A stretch of DNA of 64,000 nt. Origin: Mucilaginibacter corticis (GTDB taxonomy: Bacteria; Bacteroidota; Bacteroidia; Sphingobacteriales; Sphingobacteriaceae). The stretch spans positions 1-64,000 of the forward strand of contig NZ_VLPK01000005.1 in NCBI RefSeq assembly GCF_007558865.1. The letters run 5' to 3'. This document shows, piece by piece, positions 16,907 to 25,386 of the stretch (position 1 is its first letter; each line of letters opens with the position of its first letter). The translations under genes and the position numbers were made by a program. The notes beneath the pieces are model-generated. The model did no database searches and had not been told where the DNA came from. It saw only the letters and a list, made by a program, of their open reading frames with translations.

Positions 16907-17392
16907 ATGTTATACAAAGAAGATGAAATAAAGAATGACAGGGATAATCATTCTGAAGAAAGCAAACCCAACGCGTACAGGGTTGACAATGAAACCAAAG
17001 AAGAAAAAAGCGAACCCGCTAAACAAACCAAGCCGGTAAGAGAAGGCCGGCCTATGGGCGGGCAAAACTTCGGGTCAAACAATGTTACACCGGCGGGAGA
17101 TGACAAAAATAACCCATCACAAAATGCGGGTTATACCAACGAATACTTCAGGCGCACAGAACCGGCAGAAGAGCATACTGAAAGCAATAATTTTAAATCG
17201 CAGAATCAGGAAGGCAGGTCAGACTATGATAAAGCCACATCTAAAGAACCCCATCCCGCCAAAAATGGAGATAAGCCGCAACCAAAACAAGGTTATGAAG
17301 AAGGCACAGCGGATAATGATGGCAAGAATAACGCTGAACCCAATATTCCCGGCGCTAATGAGTTGCCTGATCAGCAAAAGGTTGGTGAGTAA
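16907..17392 (+). CDS. Intrinsically disordered hydrophilic protein
   Basis: 161 residues from the ATG at 16907; the open frame extends upstream only to a GTG at 16871, which I reject. The protein is almost entirely Lys, Glu, Asn, Asp, Pro, Gln and Gly (for example GRPMGGQNFGSNNVTPAGDD, GQNQEG-like runs), with no signal peptide, helix or domain visible. It has its own terminator immediately downstream. Composition recalls stress-related hydrophilins; function is unknown. Confidence 0.65.
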   Translation: MLYKEDEIKNDRDNHSEESKPNAYRVDNETKEEKSEPAKQTKPVREGRPMGGQNFGSNNVTPAGDDKNNPSQNAGYTNEYFRRTEPAEEHTESNNFKSQNQEGRSDYDKATSKEPHPAKNGDKPQPKQGYEEGTADNDGKNNAEPNIPGANELPDQQKVGE

Positions 17393-17395
17393 AAC

Positions 17396-17436
17396 AAAAA
17401 GGGGCGTCTTCGCATAATTAAAGACGACCCTTTTTT
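17396..17436. terminator. Intrinsic terminator
   Basis: Stem AAAAAGGGgCGTCTT with its complement at 17421-17435 (one mismatch), a 10-base loop and a T-run. It serves the plus-strand disordered-protein gene and, from the other strand, the end of mutS2. Confidence 0.85.
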
Positions 17437-17442
17437 GTGAAA

Positions 17443-19806
17443 TTATTTCAAATACACATAAGTAATTCCGTCTCCCCCTCTATCCGCATGTTCGTCTTCC
17501 ATACGATCAACCTGGTCATATTTCTTAAGATACTGACGGATCATTTTACGCAGTATACCATCGCCTTTGCCATGCAGAATTTTAAGATTGCCGAAGCCCA
17601 TCATCAGGGCTCGGTCAAATAACCTTTCAATAGCAGCCAAAGCGTCTTCCGTACGCATACCGCGCACATCAATTTCAGGGCTAAAGCTGGCAATATCACT
17701 TGTTAAACTTGTGGAATTTTTGCGGATACTTTTAGGAACAGACGCCCTTGAAACTTTCTCAACCCGCTTTTTCTTAGCTACCGTACGCAGATCTCCAATG
17801 GCGATAATTACGTTATCCTTTACAATCTCCATCACCTGCCCGGTAGTTTCCGAGTCGGTTAGTTTAACCCAATCGCCTACTTTCAGTTCTTCATCTTTTG
17901 CTGTGGCTTGTTTTACAGTATCCGGCTTGGCTGTGTTCTTTTGCAGTTCACGGTTCAGGTTTTCGCGCAGGTTTTTGGTTTTCTCCTTATCAGCGTTGTT
18001 GTTCTTTATTTCGGCTATGGTGTTTTCAACCAGCTTATTAGCATTCAGGATGATGTTTTTAGCTTCGTCCTTAGCTTCCCTTATTAACACCTTTTTGTTT
18101 TCCTCGAGATAAGTTTTTAGCTTTTCATTTTCGGCCAATAAGGCATCTACCTGTCTTTGCTGTCTGTCCAGCCGTACACGCGTATCCAGGATCTCCTTCT
18201 TTTCGCGTTCCAGGCCAACCAACAACGTATCCACATTTTTTTGTCCGGCGCTGATCTTGGTCTTGGCCAGGTCAAGCACCTGTCGCGGTAAGCCAATTTT
18301 TTGAGCGATCTCAAACGCGTATGAGCTGCCGGGCTTGCCCACTTCCAGTACATATAGCGGCTTCATCTCTACGTTATTAAACAGCATCGATGCGTTTTCA
18401 ATTCCTTCAGTATTGCCGGCAAATATTTTAAGGTTTGAGTAGTGGGTGGTTACCATACCCCTCACCTTTTTATGGTTCAGTGATTCCAGCACCGCTTCGG
18501 CTATAGGCCCGCCAAATTGCGGATCGGTGCCGGTACCAAACTCATCTATCAATATCAATGATTTACCGTTAGCGTTCTCTACAAAATTTTTCATTTTTGA
18601 AAGATGGGCGCTGTAAGTGCTCAGATCACTTTCTATGGACTGATCATCACCTATATCCACAAAAAACTGCTTGAACACCCCTACCACACTGGCTTCATCC
18701 GCAGGGATCAATAAACCTGCCTGCACCATGATTTGTAACAGGCCAACAGTTTTCATACAAACAGATTTACCGCCCGCGTTGGGCCCCGACACAACTACTA
18801 TCCGTGTACCTTCATCTATTTGCAAATTAAGGGGCACAACTATTTTATGTTCCTTTTTAAAATTCAGGAACAATAGTGGGTGCCTTGCATTAACCAGCTT
18901 TAAACGGGCCTCGTTAACAATTTGCGGCAGCTCGCCCTCAATATCAATAGCAAACAGGCTCTTGGCGCGCACAAAATCCAGTTTGGTGAGCAGATTATGG
19001 TACGACAACAAAAGCGGCACATATGGCCTTAATTCATCTGTCAGAAGGGTTAATATCTTGATGATCTCTCGCCTGCGTTCAAATTCCAGGTCACGGATAC
19101 GATTATTAAGCGTAAAAACTTCTTCAGGCTCCAGGTAAACGGTTTGACCTGATGCCGACTCGTCATGAATATAACCTTTAACTTTTCGCTTATTCTCGGC
19201 GAGTAGAGGGATACATAAACGGCCGTCTCGAACGGTTAGCGACCCATCAGCGGTCCAGCCATTGCCTGACGCGCTTTTAAAGATCTGGTCTATTTTTCGC
19301 CGGGCCTCCTGCTCTGCTTTGGCAATACCTGCCGATATATCGGCAAGCTCGCGCGAGGCATTGGGTTTTATTTTTCCTTTGGGGTCAATTACATGCTCAA
19401 TTTTTTTAATAATAGCCTTTTCAATAGGCAAGTGTTCAAATAAAGCTTCCAGATTTGGATATTGCCCTTCGCGCTCATTAAAATAAGCTATAACTGCAAA
19501 AACGGTAGTAAGGGATGCCAGTACCTTGAAAAATTCTTCCTCGGATAAAAAAGCGCCCTCAAGCCTGGCTTTGTTGGCCAGCGCCTTGATATCATAAAAA
19601 TGCTGAATGGGTAAAGCGGCGTCGTTTTGTAAGATGTTTTTAAATTCGTGCGCCTGGCTTAAAAACTTACTTATCTGATCGTAATTACTCATTACCTGTA
19701 TCCGGTCAACCATTTGTTGACCCATAACACTCAGGCAATGTGCTTTTATTAATTCCTTTACCTCGGTAAATCCCAGCTTATCAATACTATTCTCAGGGTA
19801 AAGCAT
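17443..19806 (-). CDS. mutS2: Endonuclease MutS2 with Smr domain
   Basis: 787 residues. The core and clamp regions at the N-terminus are followed by the ATPase with Walker A GPNAGGKS (about 339-347), QSIESDLSTYSAHL (signature), ILIDEFGTGTDP (Walker B) and MVTTHYSNLK. A long charged helical stretch follows (about 510-640). A C-terminal Smr nuclease domain (about 705-787) carries IDVRGMRTEDAL and LHGKGDGIL. MutS2 suppresses recombination or acts in ribosome rescue in other bacteria; it lacks the mismatch-recognition domain of MutS. Its start overlaps the end of the upstream DUF4296 gene by 14 bp. Confidence 0.95.
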   Translation of the reverse strand: MLYPENSIDKLGFTEVKELIKAHCLSVMGQQMVDRIQVMSNYDQISKFLSQAHEFKNILQNDAALPIQHFYDIKALANKARLEGAFLSEEEFFKVLASLTTVFAVIAYFNEREGQYPNLEALFEHLPIEKAIIKKIEHVIDPKGKIKPNASRELADISAGIAKAEQEARRKIDQIFKSASGNGWTADGSLTVRDGRLCIPLLAENKRKVKGYIHDESASGQTVYLEPEEVFTLNNRIRDLEFERRREIIKILTLLTDELRPYVPLLLSYHNLLTKLDFVRAKSLFAIDIEGELPQIVNEARLKLVNARHPLLFLNFKKEHKIVVPLNLQIDEGTRIVVVSGPNAGGKSVCMKTVGLLQIMVQAGLLIPADEASVVGVFKQFFVDIGDDQSIESDLSTYSAHLSKMKNFVENANGKSLILIDEFGTGTDPQFGGPIAEAVLESLNHKKVRGMVTTHYSNLKIFAGNTEGIENASMLFNNVEMKPLYVLEVGKPGSSYAFEIAQKIGLPRQVLDLAKTKISAGQKNVDTLLVGLEREKKEILDTRVRLDRQQRQVDALLAENEKLKTYLEENKKVLIREAKDEAKNIILNANKLVENTIAEIKNNNADKEKTKNLRENLNRELQKNTAKPDTVKQATAKDEELKVGDWVKLTDSETTGQVMEIVKDNVIIAIGDLRTVAKKKRVEKVSRASVPKSIRKNSTSLTSDIASFSPEIDVRGMRTEDALAAIERLFDRALMMGFGNLKILHGKGDGILRKMIRQYLKKYDQVDRMEDEHADRGGDGITYVYLK

Positions 19807-20356
19807 TTGTTTTAGTTGGTGTCTTTTTTAATTTCTTTTTCGATTTTTTCTGATGCTTCTCTTTTGGTTTAACGCTCTTGGCCTTGTCAATCGAGTCCTT
19901 TTTAATTTTCAAGGCGTTTTCTTTCGCTTTTATCAGAACAGAATCTTTGCGTAATTTCTCATCCCTTTTACGTTTGTCTTCCTGCCTTTTGCTTTGCAAT
20001 TCATTTTGCTTTTTGAATATGGCATTTATAGAATCAATCTTAGTTTGAAGACGCTTGGTGATCTCGTCGTACATTTTCAACATAACATCAGGGTGCGTTG
20101 AATAATATTTAACGCTCTTTTTAAATTGTGCAGAGTCGGTATGGTATTGTTTAAATAAATACATGTATCTACCCGTACCCTGGGTGTACAAACTATCCAG
20201 ATTGGGCTGAATAACAAGAGCCCCGTCAATAGTATGTACATCGATTAGCAAGCGTACCATTTCATCTCTCGGGATGACGCCTTTGTTATAATCACTTTGC
20301 TGGCAGGCAGACAAAAAAAGCAAAGCTGAAAAAAACAAGATAATATGTTTACGCAT
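19793..20356 (-). CDS. DUF4296 lipoprotein
   Basis: 187 residues with a lipoprotein signal (LLFLSAC, C18). Residues 28-115 (IPRDEMVRLLIDVHTIDGAL, YKQYHTDSAQFKKSVKYYST-like pattern) match the Bacteroidota family DUF4296. The C-terminal third is a very basic Lys-rich coil ending PKEKHQKKSKKKLKK. Function unknown; an envelope location is inferred from the lipobox. It overlaps mutS2 by 14 bp and probably shares its transcript. It is divergent from the PLP-homeostasis gene by 40 bp. Confidence 0.85.
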   Translation of the reverse strand: MRKHIILFFSALLFLSACQQSDYNKGVIPRDEMVRLLIDVHTIDGALVIQPNLDSLYTQGTGRYMYLFKQYHTDSAQFKKSVKYYSTHPDVMLKMYDEITKRLQTKIDSINAIFKKQNELQSKRQEDKRKRDEKLRKDSVLIKAKENALKIKKDSIDKAKSVKPKEKHQKKSKKKLKKTPTKTNALP

Positions 20357-20396
20357 TCTGTAATTTAGCGGTTTAATTGAGCAAAATTACGGATAA

Positions 20397-21086
20397 ATGA
20401 GCATTGCAGATAATATCAAAAGCTTAAAAAACGAAACTATACCTAAAAAGGTAACTTTAATAGCAGTATCAAAAACAAAACCGGTTGCCGACATACAGGA
20501 AGCCTATGATGCCGGTCAGCGCGAGTTCGGTGAAAACACGGTACAAGAGATGGTTGAAAAGCAGGAACAATTACCAAAAGACATCCAATGGCACCAGATT
20601 GGCCACCTGCAAACCAACAAAGTAAAATATATTGCGCCATTTATAAGCATGATCCAATCTGTTGATAGCCTAAAGCTGTTGCAGGAGATCAATAAACAGG
20701 CCGAAAAAAATAACCGTACTATAGATTGTCTTTTGCAAATTTATATCGCCGACGAAGAAACCAAGTTTGGCCTGGGCTTTGATGAAGCTATCGAGCTATT
20801 GAGGTCTAATGAGTTTGCTTCATTTAAAAACATCCGCATAAGAGGCTTAATGGGCATAGCTACCAACACCGATAAAGAAAAACAGTTAAAAGATGAGTTT
20901 CAAGAACTGAAAGTGTTTTTTGATGGTATTAAACAAAGCTTTTTCAGAAAAGAAAATAGTTTTGATGTGATATCAATGGGGATGTCATCTGATTATGAAA
21001 TAGCCATTGAGCAAGGCAGCACCATGATACGGGTTGGCAGCACAATTTTTGGCGGCCGGGTTATTAAACATTGGAAAAATAATTAG
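20397..21086 (+). CDS. YggS-family PLP homeostasis protein
   Basis: 229 residues, fold-type III PLP-binding protein (PLPBP/YggS) that keeps free pyridoxal phosphate in balance. PLP lysine is K26 in LIAVSKTKPV; FGENTVQE, WHQIGHLQTNK and the C-terminal MGMSSDYEIAIEQGSTMIRV phosphate-binding stretch are diagnostic. Length is normal. It heads a co-directional run (acetyltransferase, DUF3298 lipoprotein, aspartate kinase, thioredoxin-like). Confidence 0.93.
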   Translation: MSIADNIKSLKNETIPKKVTLIAVSKTKPVADIQEAYDAGQREFGENTVQEMVEKQEQLPKDIQWHQIGHLQTNKVKYIAPFISMIQSVDSLKLLQEINKQAEKNNRTIDCLLQIYIADEETKFGLGFDEAIELLRSNEFASFKNIRIRGLMGIATNTDKEKQLKDEFQELKVFFDGIKQSFFRKENSFDVISMGMSSDYEIAIEQGSTMIRVGSTIFGGRVIKHWKNN

Positions 21087-21088
21087 CA

Positions 21089-21121
21089 GATATCGGATTT
21101 CGATTGTTCGATATCGGATTT
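21089..21121 (+). repeat. 12-bp direct repeat GATATCGGATTT
   Basis: GATATCGGATTT occurs at 21089-21100 and 21110-21121 with a 9-base spacer. Directly after it ATGAC recurs four times (21127, 21135, 21142, 21150) at 7-8 base steps, giving several candidate start codons for the next gene. Confidence 0.6.
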
Positions 21122-21134
21122 AAAAAATGACACA

Positions 21135-21617
21135 ATGACTAATGACTTAATGACGGTAAATTTAAGAGTAGCCGTAAAAGAAGATTGCATCCGCATGCTG
21201 GAACTGGTTAACGAATTGGCGTTGTACGAAAAAGCACCGAAGGAAGTGACTGTAACTCTGGAAGAATTTGAAGCGGCCGGTTTTGGCGAAAAACCTGTTT
21301 GGAAAGCGTACGTAGCAGAAGTTGGCGGCCTGGTAGTTGGTTTCGCATTGTATTATATTCGCTTTTCTACATGGAAGGGCTGCCGCATGTACCTGGAAGA
21401 CTTTATAGTTACCGAAACCATGCGTGGCAGAGGTATAGGAAAATTACTGTTTGATCAGTTGATCATCGAAGCGAAGGAAATGGGCTTTTCAGGCATGGTA
21501 TGGCAGGTGTTGGACTGGAACGAGCCGGCATTGAATTTTTACGCCAAATACCATGCATCTATTGAGACAGGATGGTTAAACGCGGCATTATCAAAAGATC
21601 AACTATTAAATTATTAA
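21135..21617 (+). CDS. GNAT acetyltransferase, spermidine/diamine-type
   Basis: 160 residues, single GNAT domain. FALYYIRFSTWKGCRMYLED is the pattern of the spermidine/spermine (SSAT-like) branch, followed by the acetyl-CoA loop MRGRGIGKLLFDQL and WQVLDWNEPALNFYAKYHA. It would transfer acetyl from acetyl-CoA to a small amine; the substrate is inferred from family resemblance only. The start is ambiguous: 21135 and 21150 are both in-frame ATGs inside an ATGAC repeat; 21150 (MTVNLRVAV) gives the more usual N-terminus. Confidence 0.87.
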   Translation: MTNDLMTVNLRVAVKEDCIRMLELVNELALYEKAPKEVTVTLEEFEAAGFGEKPVWKAYVAEVGGLVVGFALYYIRFSTWKGCRMYLEDFIVTETMRGRGIGKLLFDQLIIEAKEMGFSGMVWQVLDWNEPALNFYAKYHASIETGWLNAALSKDQLLNY

Positions 21618-21620
21618 GTT

Positions 21621-22421
21621 ATGAAAACAGGCTATTTATTGGTTTTTGGGATGATGTTGGGGCTATGCGCATGCCAATGGGGCGATAACAAAAAGCCTAA
21701 GCCTGATATCACAACCGATACGCTTCATTATACTTATAAAACTATAAAACAGCGCGCTGCAGATTGTGGTAATAAGCCGGATAGCGGATGTACTATTGTT
21801 AAGATCAAGTATCCTATATTTTCTGAGCAGGATCAACTAAATGACTTTATAAGCCACAGACTATGTAACCTATTCGTGTCCGATAAAATAAACAACAACC
21901 TTCAGCAGTATGCAAAGGATTTTTTAGCTAACTACACTGATTTTAAAAAGCATGATAGCCGGTCAGCTATGTATTTTACTTTGGATAGCTACGCGAAAAT
22001 TATACGACAAGATTCAAGCATTGTAACCATTGAGGTTGGCGGTTATAATTACCAGGGAGGTGCTCATGGCGGCACTGTAACATCTTTTATTAACTGGAAT
22101 ACCAAAGTACATAAAGATATTTACCTTGGTGATCTGCTTGCCGGTAATTATCACAACAAATTAACCGCTATAGCTGATACAATTTTCAGGAAACAGGAAA
22201 AATTAAGTGATACCGCATCATTAGCCAACAACTACTTTTTCAAAGACAATAAATTCGCGCTGAACGAAAATTTTTCAATCACGCCGCTGGGTATTAAGTT
22301 TTTATATAATCAATACGAAATAAAGCCTTATGCTGCGGGCCAAACGGAATTATTTATTCCCTACGCAAAGATCAAATCACTATTAAAACCTAACACGGTC
22401 ATAACCCAATATCTTAAATAA
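21621..22421 (+). CDS. DUF4163/DUF3298-like lipoprotein
   Basis: 266 residues with a lipoprotein signal (LGLCAC, C18). The middle (YKTIKQRAADCGN, IKYPIF...QLNDFI) and the C-terminal half (GGYNYQGGAHGGTVTSFINW, FSITPLGIKFLYNQYEIKPY, FIPYAKIKSLL) are typical of exported proteins with DUF4163 and DUF3298. Function unknown. Its stop codon is immediately followed by the ATG of aspartate kinase (no gap), so co-translation is likely. Confidence 0.85.
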   Translation: MKTGYLLVFGMMLGLCACQWGDNKKPKPDITTDTLHYTYKTIKQRAADCGNKPDSGCTIVKIKYPIFSEQDQLNDFISHRLCNLFVSDKINNNLQQYAKDFLANYTDFKKHDSRSAMYFTLDSYAKIIRQDSSIVTIEVGGYNYQGGAHGGTVTSFINWNTKVHKDIYLGDLLAGNYHNKLTAIADTIFRKQEKLSDTASLANNYFFKDNKFALNENFSITPLGIKFLYNQYEIKPYAAGQTELFIPYAKIKSLLKPNTVITQYLK

Positions 22422-23678
22422 ATGCTTGTTTTTAAATTCGGAGGTGCATCAGTTAAGGATGCAGAAGGTATCATTAACCTGGCCAACGTGGTCGGCAAAT
22501 ATAAAAGCGAGCAATTGCTTATTGTGGTTTCGGCAATGGGTAAAACTACAAACGCGCTCGAGAAATTAACTAAAGCTTACGCAGATCAAACCGATGATAT
22601 GCAGGCGGTTTATGAAGGCATCAAACAATATCATTACGATATCATGGCCGAATTGTTTGAACCCGGCCACCCGGTGTTTGATGATGTGGCCAATACTTTT
22701 GTCGAGATAGACTGGATGATCGAGGACGAACCGCACGATGATTATGATTTTATTTATGATCAGATCGTATCTGTGGGCGAGCTGGTATCAACCCGTATAG
22801 TTAACGCGTACCTTAACGAGGCCGGCTTAAAAAGCCAGTGGCTTGATGTTCGTGGGTATATCCATACCGATAACACCTATCGTGAGGGTGTGGTGCAATG
22901 GGACAAAACACGCGATAGTATTAAACTAAGCCTACCTACTCAATTAGAGCGCAGCATTGTTGTAACACAGGGCTTCCTTGGCGGTACGTCTGAGAACTTT
23001 ACAACTACACTGGGCCGTGAGGGGTCTGACTATACAGCATCTATATTTGCAGCTTGTTTGGGCGCTGATTCGGTCACTACCTGGAAAGATGTGCCGGGCG
23101 TTTTAAATGCCGACCCGAAGTTATTTGAAGACACGGTGAAGTTTGACGAGCTGACTTACACCGAAGCTATTGAAATGACCTATTATGGCGCCACTGTTAT
23201 CCACCCAAAAACTATTAAACCATTACAAAACGCTAAAATACCATTGCTGGTAAAACCGTTTAACCATCCGGAAGAACCGGGCACAGTGATCAAAGACGGC
23301 GCGGCGCATGTATTTAAAAAGCCGGTTATTATCATTAAGCAAGACCAGGTATTGCTTTCATTGTCAACCAAAGATTATTCGTTTATTTCGGAAGATCATT
23401 TAAGCGATATCTTCAGCAAGTTTGCCAAAAGTCATGTTAAAATCAACGTGATGCAAACATCGGCCTTAAGTTTTAGCGTTTGTTTCGATTATAAGGCAGA
23501 GTATTTTAGCAGACTGTTAGATAACTTAAAATCAGATTATAACATTAAGTATAACAACGATTTAACGCTGATTACCGTAAGACATGATAGAGATGGAATT
23601 GTCAAAAATCTTACAGCCGGAAAAACTATTTTGTTAGAACAATTAAGCCGTAATACCGCCCAGCTGGTTTTAAAATAA
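22422..23678 (+). CDS. Aspartate kinase
   Basis: 418 residues, monofunctional. It phosphorylates aspartate, the first step toward lysine, threonine and methionine. Visible: VFKFGGASVKDAEGI at the N-terminus (KFGG nucleotide loop), SAMGKTTNAL (33-43 region), VTQGFLGG and TTLGREGSDYTASIFAA near 190-215, and DVPGVLNADP. The ACT-like C-terminal part (about 305-418) is short and diverged, so feedback inhibition cannot be predicted. Fifth gene context: the same strand carries a thioredoxin-like protein 39 bp after it. Confidence 0.93.
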   Translation: MLVFKFGGASVKDAEGIINLANVVGKYKSEQLLIVVSAMGKTTNALEKLTKAYADQTDDMQAVYEGIKQYHYDIMAELFEPGHPVFDDVANTFVEIDWMIEDEPHDDYDFIYDQIVSVGELVSTRIVNAYLNEAGLKSQWLDVRGYIHTDNTYREGVVQWDKTRDSIKLSLPTQLERSIVVTQGFLGGTSENFTTTLGREGSDYTASIFAACLGADSVTTWKDVPGVLNADPKLFEDTVKFDELTYTEAIEMTYYGATVIHPKTIKPLQNAKIPLLVKPFNHPEEPGTVIKDGAAHVFKKPVIIIKQDQVLLSLSTKDYSFISEDHLSDIFSKFAKSHVKINVMQTSALSFSVCFDYKAEYFSRLLDNLKSDYNIKYNNDLTLITVRHDRDGIVKNLTAGKTILLEQLSRNTAQLVLK

Positions 23679-23717
23679 CCGGATATTATTTTTAACTTGC
23701 TGATAAATTAACCCGCT

Positions 23718-24311
23718 ATGAAAAAACAGATCTTATTATTCGCCACTATATTTTTATCTGCTGCAACCTTAAGTTTTGCCCAGGATGCGCCGGCACCAAG
23801 TGATGCCGTTTTAAAACAAGCTTATGTGCAGGCTAAAAAAGAACACAAGAACGTATTGCTCATGTTTCATGCATCATGGTGCGGTTGGTGTAAAAAAATG
23901 GATGCCAGCCTGAATGACCCCAGCTGCAAAAAATTCATTGATGATAATTATGTGGTAACCCAGCTCGATGTGCTTGAACAACCCGCTAAAGCAAACCTGG
24001 AAAACCCGGGATCTTTAGACCAGTTAAAAGCATTTAAAGGCGAAAAAAGCGGACTGCCGTTTTGGGTGATATTAGATGCAAAAGGTAAATTATTGGCCGA
24101 TAGCCAGATCCGCCCTAAAGGCGCGTCGCTTGACACACCGGGCGAAAGCATGGGTTGCCCCGCCCAAGAAAGTGAAGTAGCCTACTTTGCGCAAATACTA
24201 AAATCAACTTCGAAATTGAATGATGAACAATTGGCTGTTATTAGCAAACGATTCGCTTTGAACAAGCCAGTTCCTGCGGCTAAACCGGTAACATCGCCTT
24301 CATCAAAATAA
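23718..24311 (+). CDS. Exported thioredoxin-like protein
   Basis: 197 residues. Signal peptide ends LSFAQ; the mature domain has the active site MLMFHASWCGWCKKMDASL, a CGWC redox motif, and the cis-Pro region GLPFWVILDAKGKLL. It is a thioredoxin-fold oxidoreductase of the periplasm (DUF255/Thioredoxin_7-like in style). The C-terminus is a Pro/Ala/Lys-rich tail. Substrate unknown. It ends 8 bp from the convergent lipoprotein gene. Confidence 0.88.
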   Translation: MKKQILLFATIFLSAATLSFAQDAPAPSDAVLKQAYVQAKKEHKNVLLMFHASWCGWCKKMDASLNDPSCKKFIDDNYVVTQLDVLEQPAKANLENPGSLDQLKAFKGEKSGLPFWVILDAKGKLLADSQIRPKGASLDTPGESMGCPAQESEVAYFAQILKSTSKLNDEQLAVISKRFALNKPVPAAKPVTSPSSK

Positions 24312-24319
24312 GTAATATT

Positions 24320-25006
24320 CTAAAGATTCTGTTTAATGCTTCTGAAAGGCTTGTCGGTATCTGAACTGCTGTACATGGTAAGGATACTGTCTTTCAGAAC
24401 CATATAGTCGCCTTGTTGGCTAACTACCAGTTTTTTGATACCATTTGCCGTAACTTCCATTGGCGCAATAGCTGACACTACTGTGCCTGCACTATCCAGT
24501 TCCAAAATGTAGGTCTGGTTATTTTCAGCCTTATCTGTATAAATTATGCTGATGGTCTTGGTATTATCATCAATAAATTTACCTACAATATGTTTATTGG
24601 CCATTTCTTTAGGATCTAAAGCCAACAGCTCTTTTGCTTTCTGCGGCGAGAAACCCACAAACTCAAAACTTAGCAGGTTATTGTCTTTATCTGTCACTGT
24701 GTCGGCCGGGGCGACAATTGCCTTATCATGATAAGCAGCTGTAGCATAAATTATTATGCCTCCTTTGTTTTGATAACTATTACCGGGTAATATATAATCT
24801 ACCTGTAGGTTATTGTATTTTGAGCTGTCGCTTTTTATATAAGCTGCAATGTCTATCATCTCTTGCTTGCTGATACGGTTATTCACCTGCACATCTATTT
24901 TTGCGCCATCCTTTATTTTTTCAGACTTTAATATTTTAAAAGCAGTTTTAGGTTTGGAGTGACAGGCAGTAAGTACAACCAGGCAAGCAATAAGCATTTT
25001 TTTCAT
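24320..25006 (-). CDS. Hypothetical lipoprotein
   Basis: 228 residues with a lipobox (VVLTAC, C15). I do not recognise the family. It has a mixed alpha/beta composition (IDVQVNNRISKQEMIDIAAY, KQMANKHIVGKFIDDNTKT-like patterns), no internal membrane segment and no Cys after the lipobox. Convergent with the thioredoxin-like gene; the terminator at 25043-25077 separates it from the small gene upstream, so it likely has its own promoter. Confidence 0.75.
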   Translation of the reverse strand: MKKMLIACLVVLTACHSKPKTAFKILKSEKIKDGAKIDVQVNNRISKQEMIDIAAYIKSDSSKYNNLQVDYILPGNSYQNKGGIIIYATAAYHDKAIVAPADTVTDKDNNLLSFEFVGFSPQKAKELLALDPKEMANKHIVGKFIDDNTKTISIIYTDKAENNQTYILELDSAGTVVSAIAPMEVTANGIKKLVVSQQGDYMVLKDSILTMYSSSDTDKPFRSIKQNL

Positions 25007-25042
25007 ATGGCTGCAAAAGTATGGATAATACGGTAAATAACT

Positions 25043-25077
25043 AAAACGCCCCCCTATTATTAATAGAGAGGCGTTTT
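25043..25077 (-). terminator. Intrinsic terminator
   Basis: AAAACGCC (25043-25050) pairs with GGCGTTTT (25070-25077), with further imperfect pairing through CTATT/AATAG inside. It lies just after the stop of the small minus-strand gene at 25081 and ends its transcript. Confidence 0.8.
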
Positions 25078-25080
25078 AGA

Positions 25081-25263
25081 TTACAATACCGGCTTCCGCC
25101 TTTCAGGCTTGTGGGCGCTGTCTTTACTTGAGGTTTGGAAAGACCGTTGTCCACCTGCGTTACTGATACCTCTCTCTTTTAATTTCTCGTTTTGATCATT
25201 AAAAGCCCGGTTGGCAGTGCTACTGCCCTGACCGTTGTTGTTTTTGAAATCCTGGGTTTTCAT
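25081..25263 (-). CDS. Small disordered hydrophilic protein (60 aa)
   Basis: 60 residues from the ATG at 25263 (MKTQDFKNNNGQGSSTANRA); the frame extends upstream to 25299, but those residues lack the same character. It is charged and polar throughout, rich in Asn, Ser, Lys and Arg, without hydrophobic core or signal. Support for expression: a terminator directly downstream and an inverted repeat just upstream (25278-25294). Function unknown; possibly a stress-type small protein like the one at 16907. Confidence 0.55.
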   Translation of the reverse strand: MKTQDFKNNNGQGSSTANRAFNDQNEKLKERGISNAGGQRSFQTSSKDSAHKPERRKPVL

Positions 25264-25277
25264 AATTTTACAATTTG

Positions 25278-25294
25278 GTATATTGTAAATATAC
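25278..25294. promoter_or_regulatory. Small inverted repeat GTATATT-GTA-AATATAC
   Basis: Perfect 7-bp arms around GTA, 15-31 bases upstream of the small gene's ATG (25263), overlapping a minus-strand TATATTTA that could be its -7 element. It may be an operator for that gene; no counterpart was found elsewhere in the window. Confidence 0.35.
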
Positions 25295-25386
25295 AACAAC
25301 TATACCGATATCTTAATTATTGCTTAAATTCCTTATTCCGAAATTATAAAGGTAATTTCGCGGTTCGATAAAATTGATAATACACA

